Source of the DNA: Caldimicrobium sp.
GTDB lineage: Bacteria; Desulfobacterota; Thermodesulfobacteria; Thermodesulfobacteriales; Thermodesulfobacteriaceae
Assembly: GCA_009903935.1 (NCBI GenBank)
Contig: WYEG01000005.1
Coordinates: 1 to 60,252, forward strand
Length of the DNA: 60,252 bases
Reading direction: 5' to 3'
Part shown: piece after piece, positions 7,605-15,794 of the stretch
Layout of the letters: each line of letters starts with the position of its first letter
How positions within the stretch are numbered: position 1 is the stretch's first letter
The notes under the pieces: generated by a model
What the model saw: only the letters and a program-made list of their open reading frames with translations
What the model was told of the DNA's origin: nothing
The model's database searches: none
Translations under genes and position numbers: made by a program

Positions 7605-8942
7605 ATGGATGTCCTATTAGCATCCCGTTTGCAGTTTGCAGCAGCTGCCATGTTTCATTTTCTTTTTGTTCCTTTAACCCTTGGGCTATCCTTTTTGACC
7701 GCCATCTTTCAAACCCTCTGGCTTAAGACAGGGGATGAAGATTACAAAAGAGCGGCAAGGTTTTGGGGAAAGCTCTTCCTCATCAACTTCGGTTTAGGAG
7801 TAGTAACTGGAATTACCCTTGAGTTTCAGTTTGGGACTAACTGGCGATTTTATTCTGAGTATGTAGGAGATGTCTTTGGTTCTCTTCTGGCCATTGAGGC
7901 AACGCTTGCCTTTTTCTTAGAGTCTACCTTTATCGCTGTCTGGTGGTTTGGTTGGGGGAGGATCAGTCCTAAGGTAAATACTCTTGCCATCTGGCTTACA
8001 GCCATCGGGTCAAACATCTCTGCTCTCTGGATCCTCCTTGCTAACGGATGGATGCAGCACCCAGTTGGCTATGTTATCAGAAACGGAAGGGCAGAGCTTG
8101 ATAGCTTTGCCGCAGTTTTAACCAACTCCTTTGCCTGGTGGGAGTTTCTTCACACTGTGCCTTCAGCCTATGTTTTGTCTGGTTTCTTTGTCCTTGGTGT
8201 TTCTGCTTGGCATATCCTTAGGAAGAATGAGCTTTCCTTTTTCAAAAAGAGCTTTAGGGTTGCTGCCATCTGGACGGTGATCTTTAGCCTTTATCTTATC
8301 GTAGAGGGGCACATTCACGGGGCTGAAGTTGCGGCAACTCAGCCTACAAAGCTTGCCGCCATGGAATCTCACTGGGAGACCGAGAAAGGTGCAGGCTGGG
8401 CTGTATTTGCTATACCAGATGAGGCAAACGAAAGAAATTCAGTTGAGTTCATAAAGGTTCCCAAGGTCCTCTCACTTTTAGCCTTCCATGACCCTGAGGC
8501 TGAGGTAAAAGGGCTTAAAGAGTGGCCAAAGGAAGAGCGTCCTCCCGTTGCTTTAACCTTCTGGTCCTTCAGGATAATGGTAATGCTTGGTTTGCTATTC
8601 GGACTTCTCTCTGTGCTTGCTTATCTAAAGAGAAATAATCCAGAATCCTCACCTAAGCTTTTAAAGGTGCTTGTTTGGAACATCCCTCTACCTTACATTG
8701 CCGCTCAAGCTGGCTGGATGGTTGCTGAGGTTGGAAGACAGCCCTGGATCGTCTACGGGCTTATGAAGACAAAGGATGCGGTGTCTCCTCTTTCTTCCCT
8801 TCAGGTTGGGCTTAGCCTTCCAGCCTTTATCATCGTCTACGGCATTTTGGGAGTTATCTGCTTCTGGCTTATTGCTTATCATGCAAGGAAAGGTCCTGAG
8901 CCAGTTGAGGCCACTCTTAAAGTTGAAACAAAATTAGCTTAA
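7605..8942 (+). CDS. cydA: cytochrome bd quinol oxidase subunit I
   Basis: Membrane subunit carrying hemes b558, b595 and d, reducing O2 with quinol electrons. Visible landmarks are His18 in AAMFHFLFVPLTLG, the acidic pair Glu98/Glu106, His183 (WWEFLHT), Met325 in FRIMV and the GRQPW signature at 377-381. The periplasmic Q-loop between about residues 240 and 315 is short, as in Gram-positive and many anaerobe CydA proteins (445 residues). It has a strong AAGGAGGTGG site. In a likely anaerobe its role would be oxygen or NO protection. Confidence 0.96.
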   Translation: MDVLLASRLQFAAAAMFHFLFVPLTLGLSFLTAIFQTLWLKTGDEDYKRAARFWGKLFLINFGLGVVTGITLEFQFGTNWRFYSEYVGDVFGSLLAIEATLAFFLESTFIAVWWFGWGRISPKVNTLAIWLTAIGSNISALWILLANGWMQHPVGYVIRNGRAELDSFAAVLTNSFAWWEFLHTVPSAYVLSGFFVLGVSAWHILRKNELSFFKKSFRVAAIWTVIFSLYLIVEGHIHGAEVAATQPTKLAAMESHWETEKGAGWAVFAIPDEANERNSVEFIKVPKVLSLLAFHDPEAEVKGLKEWPKEERPPVALTFWSFRIMVMLGLLFGLLSVLAYLKRNNPESSPKLLKVLVWNIPLPYIAAQAGWMVAEVGRQPWIVYGLMKTKDAVSPLSSLQVGLSLPAFIIVYGILGVICFWLIAYHARKGPEPVEATLKVETKLA

Positions 8943-8955
8943 AGGGGGTGAGACC

Positions 8956-9981
8956 ATGGAGATGAACATCTTCCAAGTAATTTGGTTTGTTCTCTGGGGA
9001 GTTCTTTGGGCTGTATACTTTACGCTTGACGGGTTTGACCTTGGGGCAGGAAGCCTCCTTTACATACTTGGTAAAGATGAGAAGGACCGTCGGGCTATCT
9101 ATCAGGCTACAGGTCCTTTCTGGGATGGGAACGAGGTGTGGCTAATCACTGCTGGTGGAGCAACCTTTGCCGCCTTTCCAAAAGCTTATGCGGTGATGTT
9201 TAGCGCCCTCTACTCTGCCCTCCTCCTTCTTCTCTTTAGCCTCATCATCAGAGGGGTAGCCATTGAATATCGGAATAAGCATGAAAGCCCAAGCTGGAGG
9301 TCAATCTGGGATTTTCTATTCTTCCTTGGTAGCCTTCTTCCTGCCCTCCTTCTTGGGGTTGCCTTTGCCAACATCTTCAAGGGAGTAGCCATCGACCAGA
9401 ACGGAATCTTTCAAGAGACTCTATTTCATCTTCTAAACCCCTACGGGCTTCTTGGAGGGCTTCTCTTCGTCTTCTGCTTTGCTACTCATGGTGCTATCTG
9501 GGTTGCTTTTAAGACAATGGACCCTCTTTCTGAAAGGGCAGGCAACTTAGCTAAAAAGCTCTGGGTTGTAACCTTAATTTTAGTAGTTCTCTTCTGGGCC
9601 TATTCCTTTGCGGCAACGAGGATTTGGGATAACTACCTCAAGGCACCTATTCTTTTCGTCTTTCCAGCCTTGGCGGTTGTTGCCTACTTAAGCGTCCCAG
9701 CCTTCTTGAACAAAAAAGCCTACTTTAAAGCCTGGGTTGGGTCAGCCTTAACCATCGTTGCCTTCACAGCTTGGGGTGTGGCAGGGCTATTCCCCAACAT
9801 TCTTCCATCTTCCATCGACCCAGCCTATAGTCTTACCATCATGAATAGCTCTTCAAGCGAGCTAACGCTGAAGATCATGACAGCGGTAGCAGTGATCTTT
9901 GTGCCTATAGTTCTTGCTTACACCATCTGGGCTTACAAAACCTTCTCCCATAAGATTTCGGAAAAAGACATAGCTTACTAA
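8956..9981 (+). CDS. cydB: cytochrome bd quinol oxidase subunit II
   Basis: 341-residue hydrophobic protein with eight or nine predicted helices and the CydB opening WFVLWGVLWAVYFTLDGFDLGAG, followed by GPFWDGNEVWLITAGGATFAAFP, which is characteristic. It starts 13 bp after cydA behind AAAGGGGGTGAG and is followed by a strong terminator, which closes the rrf2-cydA-cydB operon. No cydX-like small ORF or cydCD is visible nearby. Confidence 0.96.
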   Translation: MEMNIFQVIWFVLWGVLWAVYFTLDGFDLGAGSLLYILGKDEKDRRAIYQATGPFWDGNEVWLITAGGATFAAFPKAYAVMFSALYSALLLLLFSLIIRGVAIEYRNKHESPSWRSIWDFLFFLGSLLPALLLGVAFANIFKGVAIDQNGIFQETLFHLLNPYGLLGGLLFVFCFATHGAIWVAFKTMDPLSERAGNLAKKLWVVTLILVVLFWAYSFAATRIWDNYLKAPILFVFPALAVVAYLSVPAFLNKKAYFKAWVGSALTIVAFTAWGVAGLFPNILPSSIDPAYSLTIMNSSSSELTLKIMTAVAVIFVPIVLAYTIWAYKTFSHKISEKDIAY

Positions 9982-10013
9982 AGCCCCTCATAACCCCCCC
10001 CTCCAAACGCCAA

Positions 10014-10047
10014 AGCCTGCAAGGTTCTACCTTGCAGGCTTTTTTTA
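10014..10047 (+). terminator. strong intrinsic terminator after cydB
   Basis: A 12-bp perfect stem (10014-10025 with 10029-10040) and 3-nt loop, running straight into a T tract at 10040-10047. Confidence 0.92.
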
Positions 10048-10083
10048 TTTTAATTTTCCAAGTTTCGTTTAAAATATTTCCCC

Positions 10084-10713
10084 ATGCAAGCCTTTATACT
10101 TTTTAGACATGGAAAGATTTCCGAGGAATGGAGGGATAAATTTTACGGAAGGCTTGATGTTCCGCTATCTGAGGAGGGGATAAAAGAATCTATTGAGGTG
10201 GTTAGCACACTTTCTAATCTTGATGGATTAGTCAGGGTTTATGCAAGCCCCTTAGAGCGAGCATTGTTTCCGGCAAGTCTTTTAGCAGAAAGGAAAGGCA
10301 TTGAGCTTATCATAGACCCCCTTCTTGTTGAGATAGATTATGGAAGCTGGGCCGGAAGGCGTCGTGAAGAGATTATGGGTGATCCTTTATACTGGGAAAG
10401 ATTTAGGGATGAAAGCGTTAGAGCTCCAAACGGCGAATCCATAAGAGACATAAGGGAGAGGGCAAGGGCATTTTGGGAGAAGGTGAAGGGGCTTGAGCCA
10501 AAAGGGGTAACCATCGTCTTTACTCATGGTGGGTTTTTGCGGGCTCTATTTTGTGAACTTTTGAGCTTGCCAAGTAAGCACTTTTTTAGCATTGAGGTCC
10601 TTCATCTTCGGGCGATGCTTGTCCTTTTGTTCGAGGATGGGAACTTTTTGATCCGAGGGGTCAATGTGCCAGCATCTGAGGTAGGGAAGATTATCGCTCT
10701 TAGCTATTGGTAG
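10084..10713 (+). CDS. histidine phosphatase family protein
   Basis: Phosphoglycerate-mutase-like phosphohydrolase of 209 residues. The RHG motif places the phospho-accepting His at residue 9, Glu83 lies in LVEIDYGSWAG, and the second His is His148 in FTHGGF. The YGRLDVPLSEEG segment after RHG resembles alpha-ribazole phosphatase (CobC) and related small phosphatases, but no cobalamin genes are nearby, so the substrate is open. It stands alone between the cydB terminator and the SRP RNA. Confidence 0.85.
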   Translation: MQAFILFRHGKISEEWRDKFYGRLDVPLSEEGIKESIEVVSTLSNLDGLVRVYASPLERALFPASLLAERKGIELIIDPLLVEIDYGSWAGRRREEIMGDPLYWERFRDESVRAPNGESIRDIRERARAFWEKVKGLEPKGVTIVFTHGGFLRALFCELLSLPSKHFFSIEVLHLRAMLVLLFEDGNFLIRGVNVPASEVGKIIALSYW

Positions 10714-10750
10714 AAAAAGGGGAAAGGGTAGCAAATAGGCTTCTTTGATT

Positions 10751-10762
10751 TATAATTATAAT
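10751..10762 (+). promoter_or_regulatory. -10 region of the SRP RNA promoter
   Basis: Two abutting TATAAT hexamers at 10751-10756 and 10757-10762, just upstream of the RNA 5' end at about 10766. No good -35 is visible. Confidence 0.5.
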
Positions 10763-10765
10763 TAA

Positions 10766-10869
10766 GGCTACGTAGGGGCGGGTGCGACGGACCCTGGTGA
10801 ACCCCGCCAGGCCCGAAAGGGAGCAACGGTAGCCAGGCTCTCCGGGTGCTGCCCGTTCCCTGCGTAGCC
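10766..10869 (+). ncRNA. ffs: signal recognition particle RNA (small 4.5S type)
   Basis: About 104 nt folding as one long hairpin: GGCTACG at the 5' end pairs with CGTAGCC at the 3' end. The conserved core GGTGAACCCCGCCAGGCCCGAAAGGGAGCAACGGTAGC includes the GNRA-type tetraloop region and the asymmetric loop that bind Ffh. It is the RNA partner of FtsY-dependent targeting. Confidence 0.93.
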
Positions 10870-10899
10870 CCAATTTGATTTTTAAAGAGTTTTAAAAAA

Positions 10900-10992
10900 G
10901 GAGGCGTGAGGGGGCTGGTGCCCCTCCCGGGCTTCAAACCCGGTGCACCCCTAAAGGGGGTGGGTGGGTTCAATTCCCATACGCCTCCGCCA
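10900..10992 (+). tRNA. selC: tRNA-Sec (anticodon TCA), selenocysteine
   Basis: An 8-bp acceptor stem GGAGGCGT/ACGCCTCC, a long D stem, anticodon stem CCGGG with loop CTTCAAA (anticodon TCA, reads UGA), a long variable arm (GCACCCCTAAAGGGGGTG region), a T-arm with GGTTCAATTCC, discriminator G and an encoded CCA at 10990-10992. These are the marks of bacterial tRNA-Sec, so the organism should make selenoproteins and have selABD elsewhere. It lies about 30 nt after the SRP RNA, perhaps in one transcript, and only 8 bp before the next gene. Confidence 0.95.
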
Positions 10993-11000
10993 TAAAGCTT

Positions 11001-12437
11001 ATGAAAAAACTCTTACTTTTTTTACTTCTTTTTTGTCTTGTCTTTTCCCCAGTTCCCATTCAGGCTCTAATTTCTTTAGAAGAAGAGGAAAAGATAGGAA
11101 AGGAGGTCCTACAAGAAGTTTCTCGGCAAACTGAATTAATTCAGGATCAAGAGGTCTTATACTACATAAACTCTTTGGGTAACTTTCTTCAAAAAAGGGG
11201 TGTTGGGTTTAGTCCCTTTAACTTTCAATTTTTCTTGATCAAAGATCCGGTTTTCAACGCCTTTTCCGTGCCAGGGGGATACATCTTTTTAAACAGTGGA
11301 ATATTTGACCCCCTTGAGACAGAGGATGAGCTTGCAAGCATCCTGGGTCACGAGATGGCTCACAATTTAGCAAGGCATGTTGCGAAAAGGATCGAGACGG
11401 TAAAGAAGATGCAGATAGCAACCACGGCCGCAACCTTAGCGGCTATCCTTTTTGGCGGAGGAAAGGCTGGGGAGATAGCAGGCATAACCTCCACTGCTCT
11501 TGCCCAGACAAAGCTCCTTGCCTACAGCAGACAGGATGAAGAGGAAGCAGACCGGATAGGTTTTGAGGTGATCTCTAAAGCTGGGTTTAACCCTCAAGCT
11601 ATGGTCAGAGTCATGGAGAGAATGATAAAGCTTTCAGACTTTGCCATCGAACTAAACTACCGGTATCTCCTTACCCATCCCCTCTCCCAGGAAAGGTATG
11701 TTTACCTCAAGAACCTTGCGGAGAGGACTAAAAACCTTCCTATGAAAGACCAGTATGCCTTCTCCCATGATGAGTTTTACTTTAAAAGGATAAAAGCCCG
11801 GGTTAAAGCCTTAAGCGAAGACCCTGCCGACCTTTTAGTAAAGCTAAGAAGTGAGCTAAGAGAAGCGGAGATTAATGGAAGGGAAGACCCTTATCTTCGT
11901 TATACCTTTGCCTTGGTTCTTGCTCGAGCAAGATTTTTTAAATCTGCAGAGGAAGAAATGCTAAGAGCTTTAAAAGAGCTCCCACAAAAGCCTTATTACC
12001 TTTTAGACCTGGCGGAGGTTTACTACCTCTCAGGTAACTATGCTCAAGCTTTAACCGTTCTTCAGGGTCTTAAGATAGATGAAAGTTTGCCCATTGCTAA
12101 AATTTTAAACACCAAGGTAAAGTATCTAACAGCAAGGTGCCTTGCTGAGACGGGTTCTTTAGAAAAAGCCTATAAGCTTTTTCAGGAACTTTACGAGGAC
12201 AATCTTGTTAATCAAGACTACATCTTTTTTTACTACTTTGGGCTTCTCTGCTCAAGGCTTGATAAACAGGGAGAATCTCATTTTTATTTTGGAAGACACT
12301 ATGAGCTAAAGGGCGATTTTCGCACCGCTTTATACCACTACAAAAAAGCCCTTTCCTTTTTGCCTAAGGACACTAAAATGTATAAAGAAGCAGAAGAAAA
12401 GGTGAAAGTTTATGAGGGAAAAAGGGAAAAACCTTAA
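11001..12437 (+). CDS. M48-family metalloprotease with TPR domain (BepA-like)
   Basis: Probably a periplasmic zinc protease and chaperone for outer-membrane protein assembly. Signal peptide at 1-23; protease domain with HEMAH (His117, His121) and the glutamate/aspartate helix DEEEADRIGFE (near 180); then tetratricopeptide-type helices from about residue 290 (YLLDLAEVYYLSGNYAQAL and similar). 478 residues matches BepA/YfgC. It begins 8 bp after tRNA-Sec with no clear ribosome-binding site, so it may be read from the tRNA promoter. Confidence 0.9.
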   Translation: MKKLLLFLLLFCLVFSPVPIQALISLEEEEKIGKEVLQEVSRQTELIQDQEVLYYINSLGNFLQKRGVGFSPFNFQFFLIKDPVFNAFSVPGGYIFLNSGIFDPLETEDELASILGHEMAHNLARHVAKRIETVKKMQIATTAATLAAILFGGGKAGEIAGITSTALAQTKLLAYSRQDEEEADRIGFEVISKAGFNPQAMVRVMERMIKLSDFAIELNYRYLLTHPLSQERYVYLKNLAERTKNLPMKDQYAFSHDEFYFKRIKARVKALSEDPADLLVKLRSELREAEINGREDPYLRYTFALVLARARFFKSAEEEMLRALKELPQKPYYLLDLAEVYYLSGNYAQALTVLQGLKIDESLPIAKILNTKVKYLTARCLAETGSLEKAYKLFQELYEDNLVNQDYIFFYYFGLLCSRLDKQGESHFYFGRHYELKGDFRTALYHYKKALSFLPKDTKMYKEAEEKVKVYEGKREKP

Positions 12438-12984
12438 ATTTTTAGCTACACTCCTTTTACAATTTTTGATTATAGTAGTTATATTTATAATAGAGGTAAG
12501 TTACGGAGGGCAAAAGATGAGGCTTTATTCGCAAGCCTTCAAGGATGGGGACCGAATTCCTTTAAAGTATGTTATGCCTTTAGCAGGGGGACAAAATGTT
12601 TCTCCACCGTTAAACTGGGAAGGTGTGCCGAGCGAAGCCAAATCACTGGTTCTTCTTTGTTATGACCCTCATCCTGTAGCCAAAAACTGGGTCCATTGGA
12701 TAGTCATCAACATTCCCCCTGAGGTAAAGGGGCTGCCAGAGGGCGCTTCAACCAAAGCCATGCCTAAAGGGGCAGTAGAGCTTAAAAACTCCTTTGGTTT
12801 TGTGGGCTATGGTGGACCACAGCCTCCCCCTGGCACAGGAGACCACCCCTATGTTTTTGTCCTTTTTGCCCTTTCCCAGAAAACTGTAAAGCTTCCAGAT
12901 AAACCAAGTTATGACCAGATAATTTCCGTTATAAAACCTTATGTGATTGCTGAGGCAAAAATTACAGGTTACTTTGGTAGGTAG
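12412..12984 (+). CDS. YbhB/YbcL-type phosphatidylethanolamine-binding (PEBP) family protein
   Basis: The ligand-pocket motifs are present (LVLLCYDPHPVAKNWVHWIV and GYGGPQPPPGTGDHPYVF), as in Raf-kinase-inhibitor-like bacterial proteins of unknown ligand. Two starts are credible. The one at 12412 overlaps the protease gene by 26 bp and adds a hydrophobic signal-anchor (LATLLLQFLIIVVIFIIEV). An internal ATG at 12517 has a strong ACGGAGGG site and gives a 155-residue cytosolic form of the usual family length. I list the longer form because the added segment looks like a real export signal. Confidence 0.88.
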   Translation: MREKGKNLKFLATLLLQFLIIVVIFIIEVSYGGQKMRLYSQAFKDGDRIPLKYVMPLAGGQNVSPPLNWEGVPSEAKSLVLLCYDPHPVAKNWVHWIVINIPPEVKGLPEGASTKAMPKGAVELKNSFGFVGYGGPQPPPGTGDHPYVFVLFALSQKTVKLPDKPSYDQIISVIKPYVIAEAKITGYFGR

Positions 12985-12991
12985 GAGGGCG

Positions 12992-13261
12992 ATGGAGGAA
13001 AGAGCAAAAAACAGTGCTTATAGAATAAAAGTAAGGAAACCTTTTAAGGTTCCGGTCTTTGAAAAGGTCGTTTGTCCCTATTGCAAAAACCAAGATGAAT
13101 TCTATGAGGTTGTAGAAAACGTAGCCCTCTATGTTCATTACCTGCAGACTGAAGACGGAAGGCTTGAGCCTATCGAAGAGGAGCTTGAGCTTTATGGTCC
13201 TACTAAGTTTTACTGCGGAAAATGCCATGCGGACCTTACCTTCTTTAGAAAGAAATTTTAG
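12992..13261 (+). CDS. small zinc-ribbon protein of unknown function
   Basis: 89 residues from ATG 12992, chosen for the AGGAGGG just upstream; a longer frame from 12947 has no site. Two CxxC pairs (CPYC and CGKC), about 50 residues apart, should bind one zinc. The middle is acidic (EDGRLEPIEEELELYG). It begins 7 bp after the PEBP gene and its stop is directly followed by the ATP-grasp start, so it is co-translated with that enzyme. I do not recognise the family. Confidence 0.75.
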   Translation: MEERAKNSAYRIKVRKPFKVPVFEKVVCPYCKNQDEFYEVVENVALYVHYLQTEDGRLEPIEEELELYGPTKFYCGKCHADLTFFRKKF

Positions 13262-14047
13262 ATGCGCCCTTACTATGTTATAAAGTCCCTTTCAAGCTTC
13301 TGGCAGCATTATCATGAACTAAAGGCTGGTGATCTAATCCTTACTCGACTTCCCTTAAAGAAGGAAGATTACCCCCTATTTCTTGACCTAACAGAAAGAG
13401 GCATCCTTTCTTACCCGAGTTTTCTATCCCATCTTTTAAGCCAATCAAAGTGCTTGCAGGCCGAGGTCTTAAGGGAATTTATGCCGCCTCATACCAAAGT
13501 AATACGGGCAAAGATTGACCTCTTAAACTATATCCAAAAAACTCAGCTTGAGGGGAAAGTCATCGTCAAAAGGGATAGGGCAAACTGTGGGCTTGGTGTT
13601 CATCTTTTTCAAAGCCTTGAGGAGGTCTTCAACTTTGCCGGCACCCAAGTCCTTGAGTTTCCCTTTGTCATCCAGCCCTTTTTCTCAAATTGGGTAGACA
13701 TTCGAGTAATCATCCTTGGAGACTTTTATGTGGAAGCTTATGTTAGAGAAAATCTGGCAAACTTTCGTCAAAACCTTTTTTTTGGAGGAAAGAGCAAGAC
13801 TTATGAGCTAACGCCAAAGGAGCTTGATTTTTGCTTTAGAGTAATGGAAAGGGGTAAGTTCCCTCAAGCCCATCTTGACCTTGCCTACATAGACGGAGAA
13901 GGACCCTTCCTTTCAGAGATAAACCTAAAGGGTGGAATAAAGGGGGCAAGAATTAGTCCGACTGAATATGAAGCCTTGAGCTCAGAGCTGGAAAAAAGGT
14001 TTTTTTCCTCCTGGGCAAAGGACCATTCCCCTTACATTGTTCTTTAG
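13262..14047 (+). CDS. ATP-grasp (RimK-like) ligase-type protein
   Basis: 261 residues with the ATP-grasp order: KVIVKRDRANCGLGV (phosphate loop, near 101-115), FPFVIQPFFSNWVDIRVIILGDFYVEAYVR (about 137-165), and the metal site HLDLAYI...LSEINLKGG (about 205-225). The N-terminal 70 residues are unlike RimK. Substrate unknown. Zero spacing from the zinc-ribbon gene suggests a functional pair. The convergent glycosyltransferase gene ends 10 bp beyond. Confidence 0.75.
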   Translation: MRPYYVIKSLSSFWQHYHELKAGDLILTRLPLKKEDYPLFLDLTERGILSYPSFLSHLLSQSKCLQAEVLREFMPPHTKVIRAKIDLLNYIQKTQLEGKVIVKRDRANCGLGVHLFQSLEEVFNFAGTQVLEFPFVIQPFFSNWVDIRVIILGDFYVEAYVRENLANFRQNLFFGGKSKTYELTPKELDFCFRVMERGKFPQAHLDLAYIDGEGPFLSEINLKGGIKGARISPTEYEALSSELEKRFFSSWAKDHSPYIVL

Positions 14048-14057
14048 CTTCAAGTTT

Positions 14058-15794
14058 TTAAGGCAGAGCCTTTAGAAAATACCCTTTAACTACGCTATCC
14101 CAATCAAGCTTCCTCAAAACCGGTTCTATCCTTTGATAGTGAGATAGCTTTTCTTCCTTTGTTTTGGGTATCAGCTCAAAGACCCTTTTTGCTATTTTGG
14201 CTAAGATTGTATGCTCAAGCACTTCCCTTTGGTCATTCTTTAAGCTCAACAGGAACTCAGAGGGTAGGTCCCGGGCAAAGCCGATAAAATCTACGGCAAA
14301 GAAGGTCTGCTCTTCGGGGAAGAGCTTTTTAAGAAAGTAGTATACGCCGCAGGATGTTGAAAGGACAGGGAATCCCCCGCCAGGCAGGGTTTCGATATGG
14401 GCTATACCAAAGGGCTCATAGATGGACATACCAAACTCGGCATCGCTTGCAAGCCTAAGGTCAATGGTGTCGATATCCTCAGCAAACTCTTTTCCGCATT
14501 TCCTCTTAGAGATGCCAAATTGATTGATAAAAATTCCCTTTAGGGCTCGAGATTTTTCGTTAAACTTTGAGAGCCTTTCATAGATTTCAACTTCGTATCC
14601 TACAAGGTCAGGGTAGCCAACACGATGAACGAAGGGCCAACCGTATTCCTCAAACATCTTGGCTATGACTTCAGGCGGTCTACCTTGGGGAAGCTCTGTG
14701 GCAAGAAGTATATAAACCCCCTTTAGCCTGCTTTTTTCAAGAAGAGAATCAAGATAGGTAAGCAAGATAAAGTCCCGCCAAATGCCCTTGCTCTTAACGA
14801 GACGACAAACATGAGTAAAGAGGAGGTCAACCCTTTTGCAGACTTTATGGGAAAGGCATTGCAGGATCTTTTCCTTAGCCTTAAAAGTTTCTTCGGTTAA
14901 TCCATGGTTAACCGGGATGGCGTTGTAAACAACCTTAACTTTTTCCTCCTCTACCTCAGGACAAAGAAACTTGTATTCCTTGGCTACAAGGTCTCCAACA
15001 GCAAAGATGGTATCAAAGTGTTTGGCAAGCTTAACAAGAGCCGTTCTTCCCCAGTCCATCTGAGAGCCAAATATGTCTTCAAGGCTTTTTCCTTGAGAAA
15101 GAGCCTCTTCAAGGATGGGATAGAAGGTTAAGTCATGTCCGGGAAGTCTTTCAACAATCCTTCGGACTGGTGCTACCTCATGGGCGTAGAAGATAAGCTT
15201 ATGCCTTTCTTGAGAGTAAAGGGAAGAGATTTTAAGAAATAAAAGAGAGGGTATGCCCATGTATTCGTGGGCAAAGTGATAGAATGTTTTAGCCTGAGGA
15301 TAAAGGGCTTGGCTAAGCTCTGCATATGGTATTCCGACACGAAGATATTGCTCATAATCCCAGTCGTGGTCGTATCTATCAGAGGTTAGCCCATACTTTT
15401 CCCAGAGGAGATACTTGTGAAAGTTTACTAGGTCGACGGGCATATAAGTTATATCAACAAGGAGGACATCAACAGTTGTTGACCTTTGAGGTAGGAAGGG
15501 ATGGCTAATCTTTCGCTTCCCATAAACAAGATTGATCCCGTATTTTTCGCAGATAGAAGAAAAAAGCTTCCCAAAAGAGCCTGTATCATATTTGTGTCTA
15601 CTTTCATAGAGCACTATCCCGTCTTTCCCCAAGGCTGTTGAGGGATGAGCCGGTGGTTCAAAGAGGGGACCGTAGAACAGGGTCTTATCAAAGAATGATT
15701 GATAGGATGGGCTTGTCGTAAGCCCGTTTAAGACCTCTCCAATTCCCCCTATCTTAAAAAGTGCTTCATGAGTGACATGTATTGCTACCTTCAT
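14058..15794 (-). CDS. glycogen/starch-synthase-like glycosyltransferase (GT5-type)
   Basis: 578-residue two-domain glycosyltransferase. The N terminus (MKVAIHVTHEALFKIGGIGEVLNGL) matches the KxGGL-type donor loop of glycogen synthase. The C-terminal domain shows FGMSIYEPFGIAHIETLPGGGFPVL, an E-x7-E donor-binding motif. A long insert (about 120-180) is unlike classical GlgA, so it may make a different alpha-glucan or sugar polymer. Its start codon overlaps the helicase stop by 4 bp (ATGA type), so the two are translationally coupled. Confidence 0.8.
   Translation of the reverse strand: MKVAIHVTHEALFKIGGIGEVLNGLTTSPSYQSFFDKTLFYGPLFEPPAHPSTALGKDGIVLYESRHKYDTGSFGKLFSSICEKYGINLVYGKRKISHPFLPQRSTTVDVLLVDITYMPVDLVNFHKYLLWEKYGLTSDRYDHDWDYEQYLRVGIPYAELSQALYPQAKTFYHFAHEYMGIPSLLFLKISSLYSQERHKLIFYAHEVAPVRRIVERLPGHDLTFYPILEEALSQGKSLEDIFGSQMDWGRTALVKLAKHFDTIFAVGDLVAKEYKFLCPEVEEEKVKVVYNAIPVNHGLTEETFKAKEKILQCLSHKVCKRVDLLFTHVCRLVKSKGIWRDFILLTYLDSLLEKSRLKGVYILLATELPQGRPPEVIAKMFEEYGWPFVHRVGYPDLVGYEVEIYERLSKFNEKSRALKGIFINQFGISKRKCGKEFAEDIDTIDLRLASDAEFGMSIYEPFGIAHIETLPGGGFPVLSTSCGVYYFLKKLFPEEQTFFAVDFIGFARDLPSEFLLSLKNDQREVLEHTILAKIAKRVFELIPKTKEEKLSHYQRIEPVLRKLDWDSVVKGYFLKALP

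Noticed and set aside
10704-10973. Minus-strand ORF across SRP RNA and tRNA-Sec
   Set aside because: It is fully explained by two structured RNA genes on the plus strand.
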